Part shown: piece by piece, positions 53,970 through 60,857 of the stretch | Position numbering within the stretch: position 1 is the stretch's first letter | Layout of the letters: each line of letters opens with the position of its first letter | Assembly: GCF_003254115.1 (NCBI RefSeq) | Contig: NZ_QKZV01000004.1 | Coordinates: 248,001 to 312,000, forward strand | From: Hydrotalea sandarakina | GTDB taxonomy: Bacteria; Bacteroidota; Bacteroidia; Chitinophagales; Chitinophagaceae | Length of the DNA stretch: 64,000 nt | Direction of reading: 5' to 3' | Made by a program: the position numbers and the translations under genes | The notes under the pieces: generated by a model | Database searches by the model: none | The model's input: the letters and a program-made list of their open reading frames with translations, nothing else | What the model was told of the DNA's origin: nothing

Positions 53970-55841
53970 TTAACGGCCCATATACACCATTAATATTTGA
54001 ATATCGCTGGGATTTACACCACTAATTCTACCGGCCTGCCCAATGGTACGCGGCTGCACTTTTTTAAATTTCTGACGTGCTTCGCTGGACAAGGCTTGTA
54101 AACGGTCGTAATCAAAGTTTTCAGGAATCAGTAAATCTTCCATTACATTCATTTTTTCAACCAGTTCCTGTTCTTTGGCAATGTAGCGCTCATATTTAAT
54201 TTGTATTTCGGCCTGCTCTAAATACTCCGGTAAATGGTGTTGCAAACCTTGTTGTAAGTCAGTAAGGTGGGGCAGCATATCGGTTAAAGTAACGGAAGGG
54301 CGTAACAACAATTTAGCCGCCTTTTGTTTTTCGGAAAGTGGGGCCGATTGTATGCTGTTTAAATACTCGTTAATGGCATCCGGCTCAATGGCATATTGTT
54401 GCAATTGTTCGGTAATGGCGGCAACGGCAGCTTGTTTTTTCCGAACGCCTTCCATTCTTTCCTGCGAAGCCAAGCCCAAGCGGTAACTGATTTCCGTAAG
54501 GCGCAGGTCGGCATTATCTTGCCGCAGCAGGGTTCTGTATTCTGCCCGGCTGGTAAACATACGGTAAGGTTCTTCGGTTCCCTTACTAATTAAATCATCT
54601 ATCAATACCCCAATATAGGCTTCACTTCTTTTTAAAATAAAGGGGGCTTGACCATTAATTTTTAAATGCGCATTCATGCCGGCCATAATACCCTGACAAG
54701 CGGCTTCCTCATAACCGGTAGTTCCATTAATTTGTCCGGCAAAGAACAAATTTTGTATGGCCTTGGTTTCCAGTGCATGGGTTAATTGGGTAGGGGGGAA
54801 GAAGTCGTATTCAATGGCATAGCCCGGGCGGAATATTTTACAGTTTTCAAATCCGGGTACTTGTTGTAAGGCTTGAATTTGAACTTCTTCAGGCAAAGAA
54901 GTGGAAAAACCATTCACATAAATTTCAACGGTATTCCAACCCTCGGGTTCTACAAACAATTGATGGCGATCACGTTCGGCAAAGCGATTGATTTTATCTT
55001 CAATGCTGGGACAATAGCGTGGACCCACCCCTTCAATTCTTCCCTGAAACATGGGACTACGATCGAACCCGGTTTTTAATATATCGTGTACGGTAGTATT
55101 AGTATAAGTAATATAACAACTTCTTTGTTGGGCAGCGGTAATGGGTACTGTGTTGGGCAAATAAGAAAAGCCGGTAATTTCCGTATCGCCTTGTTGTTCT
55201 TCCATTTTAGAATAATCTAAACTACGGCCATCCACCCTGGGTGGGGTTCCGGTTTTTAATCTGCTGGCTTCCATACCTTGCGCCACCAATTGTTCGGTAA
55301 TGCCGGTGGCAGCTTTTTCGGCAACGCGACCCCCCCCAAACTGTTTTTCACCTATATGAATCACCCCATTTAAAAAGGTACCACTGGTTACCACAACTGC
55401 TTTAGCCGCTATGGTATGTCCCAATTGTGTCACCACCCCGCAGGCTTTTCCATTTTTCAAAATCAATTCGCGCACCATATCCTGGTAAAAATCTACGTTA
55501 GGGGTTTGCTCCAACATTTGACGCCAGGTAGCGGCAAACAACATGCGGTCGTTTTGAGCGCGGGGACTCCACATAGCGGGGCCTTTGCTTTTATTCAACA
55601 TCCTAAATTGAATCATGCTTTTATCGGTAACAATACCACTGTATCCACCCAAGGCATCTATTTCCCGCACAATTTGCCCCTTGGCTATTCCACCCATGGC
55701 AGGGTTACAACTCATTTGGGCAATGGTTTGCATATTCATGGTTATTAATAAAACCTTGCTACCCATATTGGCAGCAGCGGCAGCAGCTTCACATCCGGCA
55801 TGGCCGGCACCTACCACAATCACATCGTATTCAGCAAACAT
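53970..55841 (-). CDS. mnmG: tRNA uridine-5-carboxymethylaminomethyl modification enzyme MnmG
   Basis: The 623-residue flavoprotein works with MnmE to modify U34 of several tRNAs. The FAD-binding VVGAGHAGCEAAAAAANMGSKVLL-type start (residues 10-33), MSCNPAMGGIAKGQIVREIDALGG near 44-67, FGGGRVAEKAATGI near 165, LKTGTPPRVDGRSLDYSKM near 195-213 and CPSIEDKINRFAERDRHQLFVEPEGWNT near 270-297 are all family hallmarks, and the length is standard. mnmG (gidA) often lies near the replication origin, as it seems to here: two parS-type palindromes lie just upstream of its start and a DnaA-box cluster is 2.5 kb away. Confidence 0.97.
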   Translation of the reverse strand: MFAEYDVIVVGAGHAGCEAAAAAANMGSKVLLITMNMQTIAQMSCNPAMGGIAKGQIVREIDALGGYSGIVTDKSMIQFRMLNKSKGPAMWSPRAQNDRMLFAATWRQMLEQTPNVDFYQDMVRELILKNGKACGVVTQLGHTIAAKAVVVTSGTFLNGVIHIGEKQFGGGRVAEKAATGITEQLVAQGMEASRLKTGTPPRVDGRSLDYSKMEEQQGDTEITGFSYLPNTVPITAAQQRSCYITYTNTTVHDILKTGFDRSPMFQGRIEGVGPRYCPSIEDKINRFAERDRHQLFVEPEGWNTVEIYVNGFSTSLPEEVQIQALQQVPGFENCKIFRPGYAIEYDFFPPTQLTHALETKAIQNLFFAGQINGTTGYEEAACQGIMAGMNAHLKINGQAPFILKRSEAYIGVLIDDLISKGTEEPYRMFTSRAEYRTLLRQDNADLRLTEISYRLGLASQERMEGVRKKQAAVAAITEQLQQYAIEPDAINEYLNSIQSAPLSEKQKAAKLLLRPSVTLTDMLPHLTDLQQGLQHHLPEYLEQAEIQIKYERYIAKEQELVEKMNVMEDLLIPENFDYDRLQALSSEARQKFKKVQPRTIGQAGRISGVNPSDIQILMVYMGR

Positions 55842-55899
55842 GTCTCAGTATTTTTTGCAAATGTACACCCAATAATAGGTTTGTAAACAGGGTTGTGTT

Positions 55900-55915
55900 T
55901 GTTCCACGTGGAACA
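55900..55915. promoter_or_regulatory. parS-type ParB-binding palindrome, copy 1
   Basis: TGTTCCACGTGGAACA is a perfect 16-bp palindrome. It is of the same form as the parS sites bound by ParB, with the conserved CACGTG core flanked by GTTC/GAAC; the common form TGTTTCACGTGAAACA differs at one position per arm. It lies 59 bp upstream of the mnmG start. ParB genes are not in the window. Confidence 0.88.
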
Positions 55916-55939
55916 CGAATGGTAAACATCATACCCCTT

Positions 55940-55955
55940 TGTTCCACGTGGAACA
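55940..55955. promoter_or_regulatory. parS-type ParB-binding palindrome, copy 2
   Basis: An identical TGTTCCACGTGGAACA palindrome with its centre 40 bp from copy 1 (about four helical turns), so both sites face the same side of the DNA. It lies 12 bp after the ybeY stop codon region. Two matching sites in 56 bp make a chance origin very unlikely. Confidence 0.88.
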
Positions 55956-55966
55956 AGTTAATTAAG

Positions 55967-56398
55967 TTACAGACTTTCGAACAGGTTAATGTATTCGGCT
56001 TCCTTCTCTCGCATTAAGGTTTGTTCAATGGGGGTTTTATCCTTGTAGCCACATAAATGTAAAATACCATGCACCAATACACGTACCATTTCATCAGTAA
56101 AGTGGGTATCGTGTTCCAAGGCGTTGGCTTTTACTCTATCAACACTAATATAAATTTCTGCCACAATTCCGGCTGCACGATCTTCGGTTAAATCGAAAGT
56201 TATGATATCAGTATACGTGTCGTGTTGTAGGAACTGTTGATTAATGCCCAATAAATATTCATCCGAGCAAAAAATATAATCAACCCTTTTTAAAGTGTGA
56301 TGTTCTTTGGTAAATACACCGGCTAAGAATTGTTTCAATACTTGTTTCTGCTTAAATGGAAAAGTTCTATCTGCTTGATGAAAAAAAATGGAAGCCAT
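55967..56398 (-). CDS. ybeY: Endoribonuclease YbeY
   Basis: The 143-residue protein is a metal-dependent RNase for 16S rRNA 3'-end maturation and ribosome quality control. KRVDYIFCSDEYLLGINQQFLQHDTYTDIITFDL-type core (37-71) and RVLVHGILHLCGYKDKTPIEQTLMREKEAEYI-type C-terminus (about 104-136) are diagnostic. The usual HGxLHLxGYDH motif lacks its third His: after HGILHLCGY the expected His position is Asp (YKDK), a form common in Bacteroidota. Size fits. The gene is upstream of the parS pair and mnmG in the same direction. Confidence 0.93.
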   Translation of the reverse strand: MASIFFHQADRTFPFKQKQVLKQFLAGVFTKEHHTLKRVDYIFCSDEYLLGINQQFLQHDTYTDIITFDLTEDRAAGIVAEIYISVDRVKANALEHDTHFTDEMVRVLVHGILHLCGYKDKTPIEQTLMREKEAEYINLFESL

Positions 56399-56454
56399 AA
56401 CGGGAATAAATGAATGAATACCAAAATTCGTAATTAAAGCCCATAAAATGGCTG

Positions 56455-56462
56455 TACTTTTG
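56455..56462 (+). promoter_or_regulatory. Possible -7 element of feoA-nadD
   Basis: TACTTTTG fits TAnnTTTG and lies 59 bases before the feoA ATG in the 123-bp divergent region between ybeY and feoA. The upstream TTTG element is not clear, so this is tentative. Confidence 0.3.
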
Positions 56463-56521
56463 TATAAAGAAAAAACAATTGGTTATTTTATAACAAAACT
56501 GATTACGTTATAACCCATTAT

Positions 56522-56770
56522 ATGAAACCACTGAGTGCGTTAAAGATAGGAGAGAAAGGCATCATTAAAGAATTTAGAAACGATGAGCTGTTTATTAAAT
56601 TAATGGAAATGGGCTGTGTGCCCGGTGAAATGATTAAGGTAGAACAAATAGCTCCCTTGGGCGATCCCATCTCTATTGCTGTGGCCGGCTATTCCTTAAG
56701 CCTGCGCTTAAATGAAGCGGAAACCATTATGATTGACCCTATTACGCAAGAAAAAAAATTACCTTCATGA
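56522..56770 (+). CDS. feoA: FeoA domain protein
   Basis: An 82-residue SH3-like FeoA protein: LSALKIGEKGIIKEFRND near 4-21, LFIKLMEMGCVPGEMIKVEQIAPLGDPISIAVAGYSLSLRL-type core near 24-64 and EAETIMIDPI near the end. FeoA normally assists the FeoB ferrous-iron permease, but no feoB lies in this window, so the protein stands alone here. Its stop overlaps the nadD start (ATGA at 56767-56770), which implies translational coupling. The function of such isolated FeoA proteins is not established. Confidence 0.9.
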   Translation: MKPLSALKIGEKGIIKEFRNDELFIKLMEMGCVPGEMIKVEQIAPLGDPISIAVAGYSLSLRLNEAETIMIDPITQEKKLPS

Positions 56771-57342
56771 AGATTGGGTTATACTTCGGTTCTTTTAATC
56801 CCATCCATCACGGCCATTTAATTATTGCAAGCCATATCATTAACCAAGGCTTGGTTGATCAGGTTTGGCTGGTGGTGAGTCCGCAAAATCCATTAAAAGC
56901 ATCTCCCACTTTATTAAATGAATTTCATCGTTTGCATTTAACCCGATTGGCTATTGCGGAAGATGATACACACATCAAAGTATCGGATGTGGAATTTGGT
57001 TTACCCAAACCTTCTTACACCATTGATACGTTAACTTATTTATCTGAAAAATATCCGCAACACCAATTTGCTGTCATGATGGGAAGTGATAGTTTTCAAA
57101 ACCTTCCTAAATGGAAAAATTATCAACTAATCCTGCAACAGTATCAAGTATTGGTATATATCCGTCCTAATCATACCATGCCGGAAGTGCTGCCTAAAAA
57201 TGTAGCTGTTGTTAAAGCTCCACTGTTAGATATTTCCGCTACCTATATCCGCCAATGTATTCAACAGAAAAAAAGTATTCGCTACCTGGTGCCTGAACCG
57301 GTTCGTTTGGAAATTGAAAAAGCCGGTTATTATCTGCATTAA
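56767..57342 (+). CDS. nadD: Nicotinate-nucleotide adenylyltransferase
   Basis: The 191-residue enzyme adenylates nicotinate mononucleotide to deamido-NAD. LYFGSFNPIHHGHLIIASHI near 4-23 is the nucleotidyltransferase GSFxPxHxGH motif, WLVVSPQNPLK near 34-44 is the NadD (V/L)VSPxNPxK block, and LDISATYIRQCIQQKKSIRYLVPEPV near 155-180 contains the ISxTxIR motif. Its length and motifs are typical. It is coupled to feoA, and nadA lies two genes downstream, so two steps of NAD synthesis bracket the OmpA-type gene and the origin candidate. Confidence 0.96.
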   Translation: MKIGLYFGSFNPIHHGHLIIASHIINQGLVDQVWLVVSPQNPLKASPTLLNEFHRLHLTRLAIAEDDTHIKVSDVEFGLPKPSYTIDTLTYLSEKYPQHQFAVMMGSDSFQNLPKWKNYQLILQQYQVLVYIRPNHTMPEVLPKNVAVVKAPLLDISATYIRQCIQQKKSIRYLVPEPVRLEIEKAGYYLH

Positions 57343-57470
57343 TGATACGTTCAATACTGCTTAACAAATTGCTAAAAACCCACTAATCTTAGCATAATAT
57401 TCCCAAAATGTAAATAGATTTACAGCTAACTATTTAATCATTTTTTAATCTGTAAAAACAAAACATTCGT

Positions 57471-58361
57471 ATGAAAACAACCAGCCTTGTGGCCTTAGCA
57501 TCCGCTACTTTATTATTTGCCTGTGTAAGTCCTAAAAAATTAAAACAATCCGAAGAAAAATATAATCAACTCAATGGGGCATATTTAGAACTGCAACAAA
57601 AATACCGCGATTGTCAGGGAAATTTAGCAGGTGCCAATGATCAAATTAAAGGACTTCAAAATCAAAAATCTGTATTAACCGGACAAATTGATGATTTGAA
57701 TAAACAGGTTGATTTTTTGAAACAAAACAATAATCAGGTGTTGAATCAATTAAAAGATATGTCGGTTATTTCTGCATCACAAGCAGAAAGCATTAAAAAA
57801 TCCATGGAAAATATCAGTGCCAAGGACAGTTACATTCAACAATTGCAAACCACCATTGCACAAAAAGATTCCATGAACATGGCATTGGTCATGAATTTAA
57901 AAGGAGTGTTGGGTAATTTAGACGATAGCGATATCAACATTAAAGTGGATAAAGATGTAGTATATATTGATATTTCCGACAAACTATTATTTAAAAGCGG
58001 CAGCTATGATGTAACCGACCGTGCAAAAGTGGTATTGGGAAAAGTAGCCAAAGTATTAAACAATCAACCCAATATTGAATTCATGGTGGAAGGCAATACA
58101 GACAGCATTCCATTTAGAAATGGTTTATTATTAGACAACTGGGATTTAAGCGTTAAACGTGCTACTTCTGTTATCCGCATTTTACAAAACACTTACGGTA
58201 TTGATCCAAAAAGAATTACTGCAGCCGGTCGTGGTCAATACATGCCCGTTGCTTCAAACGATACTCCTGAAGGAAGAGCGGCCAACAGAAGAACCCGTAT
58301 TATTATATTACCGCAGTTAGATCAATTCTTTAAATTATTAGAACGTCCTAAAACTAATTAA
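57471..58361 (+). CDS. OmpA-family lipoprotein with coiled coil
   Basis: The 296-residue protein has a lipobox (TLLFAC near residue 13-18), a long coiled-coil (about 25-130, with heptads such as LNGAYLELQQKYRDCQ and LTGQIDDLNKQVDFL), and a C-terminal OmpA domain at about 165-285. The latter contains LLFKSGSYDVTDRAKVVLGKVAKVL, VEGNTDSIPF and NWDLSVKRATSVIRIL, with the RAANRRTRIIILP end that binds peptidoglycan. It probably links the outer membrane to the cell wall. A strong terminator follows the stop. Confidence 0.92.
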   Translation: MKTTSLVALASATLLFACVSPKKLKQSEEKYNQLNGAYLELQQKYRDCQGNLAGANDQIKGLQNQKSVLTGQIDDLNKQVDFLKQNNNQVLNQLKDMSVISASQAESIKKSMENISAKDSYIQQLQTTIAQKDSMNMALVMNLKGVLGNLDDSDINIKVDKDVVYIDISDKLLFKSGSYDVTDRAKVVLGKVAKVLNNQPNIEFMVEGNTDSIPFRNGLLLDNWDLSVKRATSVIRILQNTYGIDPKRITAAGRGQYMPVASNDTPEGRAANRRTRIIILPQLDQFFKLLERPKTN

Positions 58362-58380
58362 TAAAAAAATACATCATTTA

Positions 58381-58417
58381 AAAGGTTGTTTTCGTAAAAA
58401 GAAAGCAACCTTTTTTT
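58381..58417 (+). terminator. Terminator of the OmpA-family gene
   Basis: AAAGGTTG-T-TTTC pairs with GAAA-G-CAACCTTT (one G-U pair) around a 7-base loop, about 13 paired positions, followed by TTTTTTT. It begins 20 bp after the stop codon. Confidence 0.78.
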
Positions 58418-58876
58418 ATGGTATAAAAAAATAAATTATTAACATTTTATATTTAATTTATAAATAATTATATAGAAATAAATTTATCCACACTACCCTG
58501 TGAAAATCAATCATTTTTCTGTGAGAAAATGACAAAATCACCAAAAACAGTGTGATAAATTATAGAATAACTTGAACCGAAAAAAGAGAAAATGGAAAAA
58601 TGAAAATAATCCACACAAATTAGCACCTATTCATTCACAGTGAATAAACTGTTAAAAGCACAAAGTGTATAAAGCACATTATACTGATACACACTTGTGA
58701 ATAAACCCATAAAATATAGCAATTACAAATGTTTCACGATGTGGAAGAAATGTGGAATAGTAGGGATAACTACAGAATAATTAACTTTACACAGTGTGAA
58801 TAACAAAGTTATCCCGATATACACAGCCGTAATAGTAGTAGGGCTTTTTAAATAAATAATTATTAAATCATTATTA
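58418..58876. other. Putative chromosome replication origin (oriC)
   Basis: A tract with four G/C in 66 bases (58418-58483) could serve as the unwinding element. It is followed at once by a perfect DnaA box TTATCCACA (58484-58492). Two TGTGAATAA sites fit the relaxed box TTATNCACA on the other strand (58696-58704 and 58795-58803). Single-mismatch boxes are TAATCCACA (58607-58615), TCATTCACA (58631-58639) and AGTGAATAA (58639-58647), the last two forming an inverted pair. Further TGTG/CACA motifs are spread through the region. The nearby parS pair and mnmG support the call. GC-skew and binding data would decide it. Confidence 0.7.
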
Positions 58877-58884
58877 CACGAGTT

Positions 58885-59892
58885 ATGAACATTGCACAAG
58901 CGAAAGCCGCGCTGAACGACAAAGGTTTTTTAGATGTGGATATTAATCCTTCCGTAGATTTGTTTGATGCTATTGAACAACTTAAAAAAGAAAAGAATGC
59001 CATTATATTGGCGCACTATTATCAGGAACCCGATATACAAGATATTGCCGATTATATTGGCGACAGTTTGGGATTGGCACAACAAGCTGCCAAAACACAA
59101 GCCGATATTATTGTATTCGCCGGCGTGCATTTCATGGCCGAAACTGCCAAAATATTAAACCCTGCCAAAAAAGTTTTATTACCCGATTTAAAAGCAGGTT
59201 GTTCATTGGCCGATAGTGCTCCAACCGAAGCATTTAAAGCATTCAAAGCACAACATCCGAACCATGTAGTGATTTCTTACATTAATTGTACCGCAGAAAT
59301 AAAAGCCCTGAGTGATATTATTTGTACATCGGGTAATGCCGAAAAAATTATAGAAAGCTTACCACCCGATACACCCATTCTATTTGCGCCCGATAAAAAT
59401 TTAGGCGCTTATTTGAACAAGAAAACCGGCCGCAACATGTTATTATGGAATGGGGCCTGCCAGGTACATGAAATATTTAGTGTGGAAAAAATAAGCCGTT
59501 TAAAAATGCGCCACCCCGAAGCCAAAGTATTGGCGCATCCGGAATGCGAAGAACCCGTATTGGCCTTAGCCGATTATATTGGCAGTACCACACAATTACT
59601 AAAATACAGTCATACCGATACCGCCCAAGCTTATATTGTAGCAACAGAAACCGGCATATTGCACCAAATGCAAAAAGACAATCCCGGTAAAACCTTTATA
59701 CCCGCACCCCCTAATAACAATTGTGCTTGTAACGATTGTCCTTATATGAAATTAAACACGGTAGAAAAATTATACAATACATTATTATACGAATTACCCG
59801 AAATAGAAATGGAAGAAAGCCTGCGCTTAGCTGCTAAAAAACCATTAGACCGTATGCTGGAAATAAGTAAGGCTGCAGGATTAATCGGTTAA
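58885..59892 (+). CDS. nadA: Quinolinate synthase A
   Basis: The 335-residue enzyme condenses iminoaspartate with dihydroxyacetone phosphate to quinolinate, using a [4Fe-4S] cluster. [29 protein letters not shown] near 40-68, [11 protein letters not shown] near 83-93 and [15 protein letters not shown] near 106-120 (first cluster Cys region) are typical. [29 protein letters not shown] and [24 protein letters not shown]-type sequence follow, and [19 protein letters not shown] near 281-299 closes the family pattern with its cysteines. nadB is not in the window. The gene starts directly after the origin candidate. Confidence 0.96.
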   Translation: MNIAQAKAALNDKGFLDVDINPSVDLFDAIEQLKKEKNAIILAHYYQEPDIQDIADYIGDSLGLAQQAAKTQADIIVFAGVHFMAETAKILNPAKKVLLPDLKAGCSLADSAPTEAFKAFKAQHPNHVVISYINCTAEIKALSDIICTSGNAEKIIESLPPDTPILFAPDKNLGAYLNKKTGRNMLLWNGACQVHEIFSVEKISRLKMRHPEAKVLAHPECEEPVLALADYIGSTTQLLKYSHTDTAQAYIVATETGILHQMQKDNPGKTFIPAPPNNNCACNDCPYMKLNTVEKLYNTLLYELPEIEMEESLRLAAKKPLDRMLEISKAAGLIG

Positions 59893-59941
59893 CAGCAAGG
59901 TAGGGACGTTAGCAAATAAACAACAATCATTTTTTGTTCAT

Positions 59942-60343
59942 TTATTCCGCAGTAGTAACAGAATGGAAAGAAGCAAATTCCTTCTCTTTGTTTGATAGCG
60001 GTAGCGTAGAGATCTGTTCCCCGTTATTGTTTAAATAGATGGATTGCAATCTTTCATAAGCAACAGCAGGAGCAACACCCTGTTTCAACCAACGCATAAT
60101 AGTACCGGTAATGCGTTGTTGCAAACCCTTTTGTGGCGGCAGTTGTCGGTAAATGGCACTAGCCATGGGCGAAGCAATTTTCAGCCATTCACTGTATTGG
60201 CGTTGAGGGGCAAAAGCCGGATCGGAGAAAAAGCGTTGGTGATTGATAGAAGTTTTAGAACGCACCAATTGTCGTCCGTTTACCACATAAAAAGTAAATC
60301 CGTTTACAGTACCCGAAATAAAGGAGTAAGGAATGGTAGCCAT
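59942..60343 (-). CDS. Conserved hypothetical protein of a Bacteroidota-specific family
   Basis: The ATG at 60343 (MATIPYSFISGTVNGFTFYVV) gives 133 residues; an in-frame ATG 21 bases upstream is possible. Strand-rich residues 1-25 with GTVNGFTFYVVNGRQLVRSKTS are followed by the pattern RFFSDPAFAPQRQYSEWLKIASPMASAIYR near 37-66 and a helical part. This resembles a widespread short Bacteroidota family whose members read DPAFxRTRENxxEFxxA at that place. Their function is unknown. No signal peptide or membrane segment. It converges with nadA, 49 bp away. Confidence 0.68.
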   Translation of the reverse strand: MATIPYSFISGTVNGFTFYVVNGRQLVRSKTSINHQRFFSDPAFAPQRQYSEWLKIASPMASAIYRQLPPQKGLQQRITGTIMRWLKQGVAPAVAYERLQSIYLNNNGEQISTLPLSNKEKEFASFHSVTTAE

Positions 60344-60857
60344 ATGATATTGATTTTTTACCATACAATATACAACATCGCAAAGGCCGTTTCCAAATTT
60401 TTAGCCCTGTTTTTTGGATATGGAATCCGCAAAAAAAAGCTGTTATTCACGCACCTTCATCCGGCACCATGCTTCGATCCCCATTCGAAACAAGTAGCAC
60501 TCAACAGCGTTGCGCAACGCTGTTGACCCGAAGCAGGGTGGGAGAAAGGTGGGGGAAGGGTAGGTATAACGTATAAAAAATTTTGGAAGCTGAAAAGGAA
60601 ATGAATATTTTTATTTTATATAAATGGGGATGGTTGGTGGCTTGCTAATGAAATAAAGAATTAGAAAGAAGTAGCGTGACAATGAGTGGGAAAAGGGTGA
60701 TTTGTTAGAGGGGGTAAAAAAGGATATTATTTTTTTATTAACTGTTTGATAATGAGGTTTTTTTCAGGAATAACTTGAACTGTATGGATTCGTATATTTA
60801 GGAGTTGGCAGCAATATTATTGGACACCGTGCATAGACAAATAACAGACGACAGAAA
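60344..60857. other. 514-bp gap with structured inverted repeats before the RM gene
   Basis: Left part AT-mixed, then a region of nested inverted repeats at 60465-60540 (listed separately), then a purine-rich stretch (GGTGGGGGAAGGGTAGG near 60550) and an AT-rich leader. No frame of interest. The sequence ACAGACGACAGAAAA directly before the ATG at 60858 recurs with one change at 63973-63987. The gap appears to mark the left border of sequence with foreign composition. Confidence 0.5.
60465..60540. repeat. Nested inverted repeats with a perfect 26-bp palindrome
   Basis: Outer arms CACCATGCTTCG (60465-60476) and CGAAGCAGGGTG (60529-60540) pair at 11 of 12 positions. Inside lie TTCGA-N7-TCGAA (60473-60489) and a perfect, loopless palindrome at 60501-60526 whose left half is TCAACAGCGTTGC. 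The whole could form a cruciform. It does not follow the R/L box rules of attC sites and no transposase is near. Confidence 0.75.

Larger units (their letters stand above)
58362..58884. other. 523-bp intergenic region before nadA (terminator plus putative oriC)
   Basis: It starts with the terminator of the OmpA-type gene, then a 66-bp tract (58418-58483) with only four G/C bases, then a region of frequent TGTG/CACA motifs ending about 58825, and finally another AT tract (58844-58876) before the nadA ATG. No open frame of interest is seen. It holds the origin candidate described separately. Confidence 0.75.

Noticed and set aside
58731-58746. TGTTTCACGATGTGGAA as a third parS-like site inside the origin candidate
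   Set aside because: Only the left half TGTTTCACG matches; the right half is not its complement.
60501-60526. The 26-bp palindrome as an integron attC or a dif site
   Set aside because: It lacks the R/L core sites of attC, has no bulges, and does not resemble XerCD dif sequences; no integrase is nearby.
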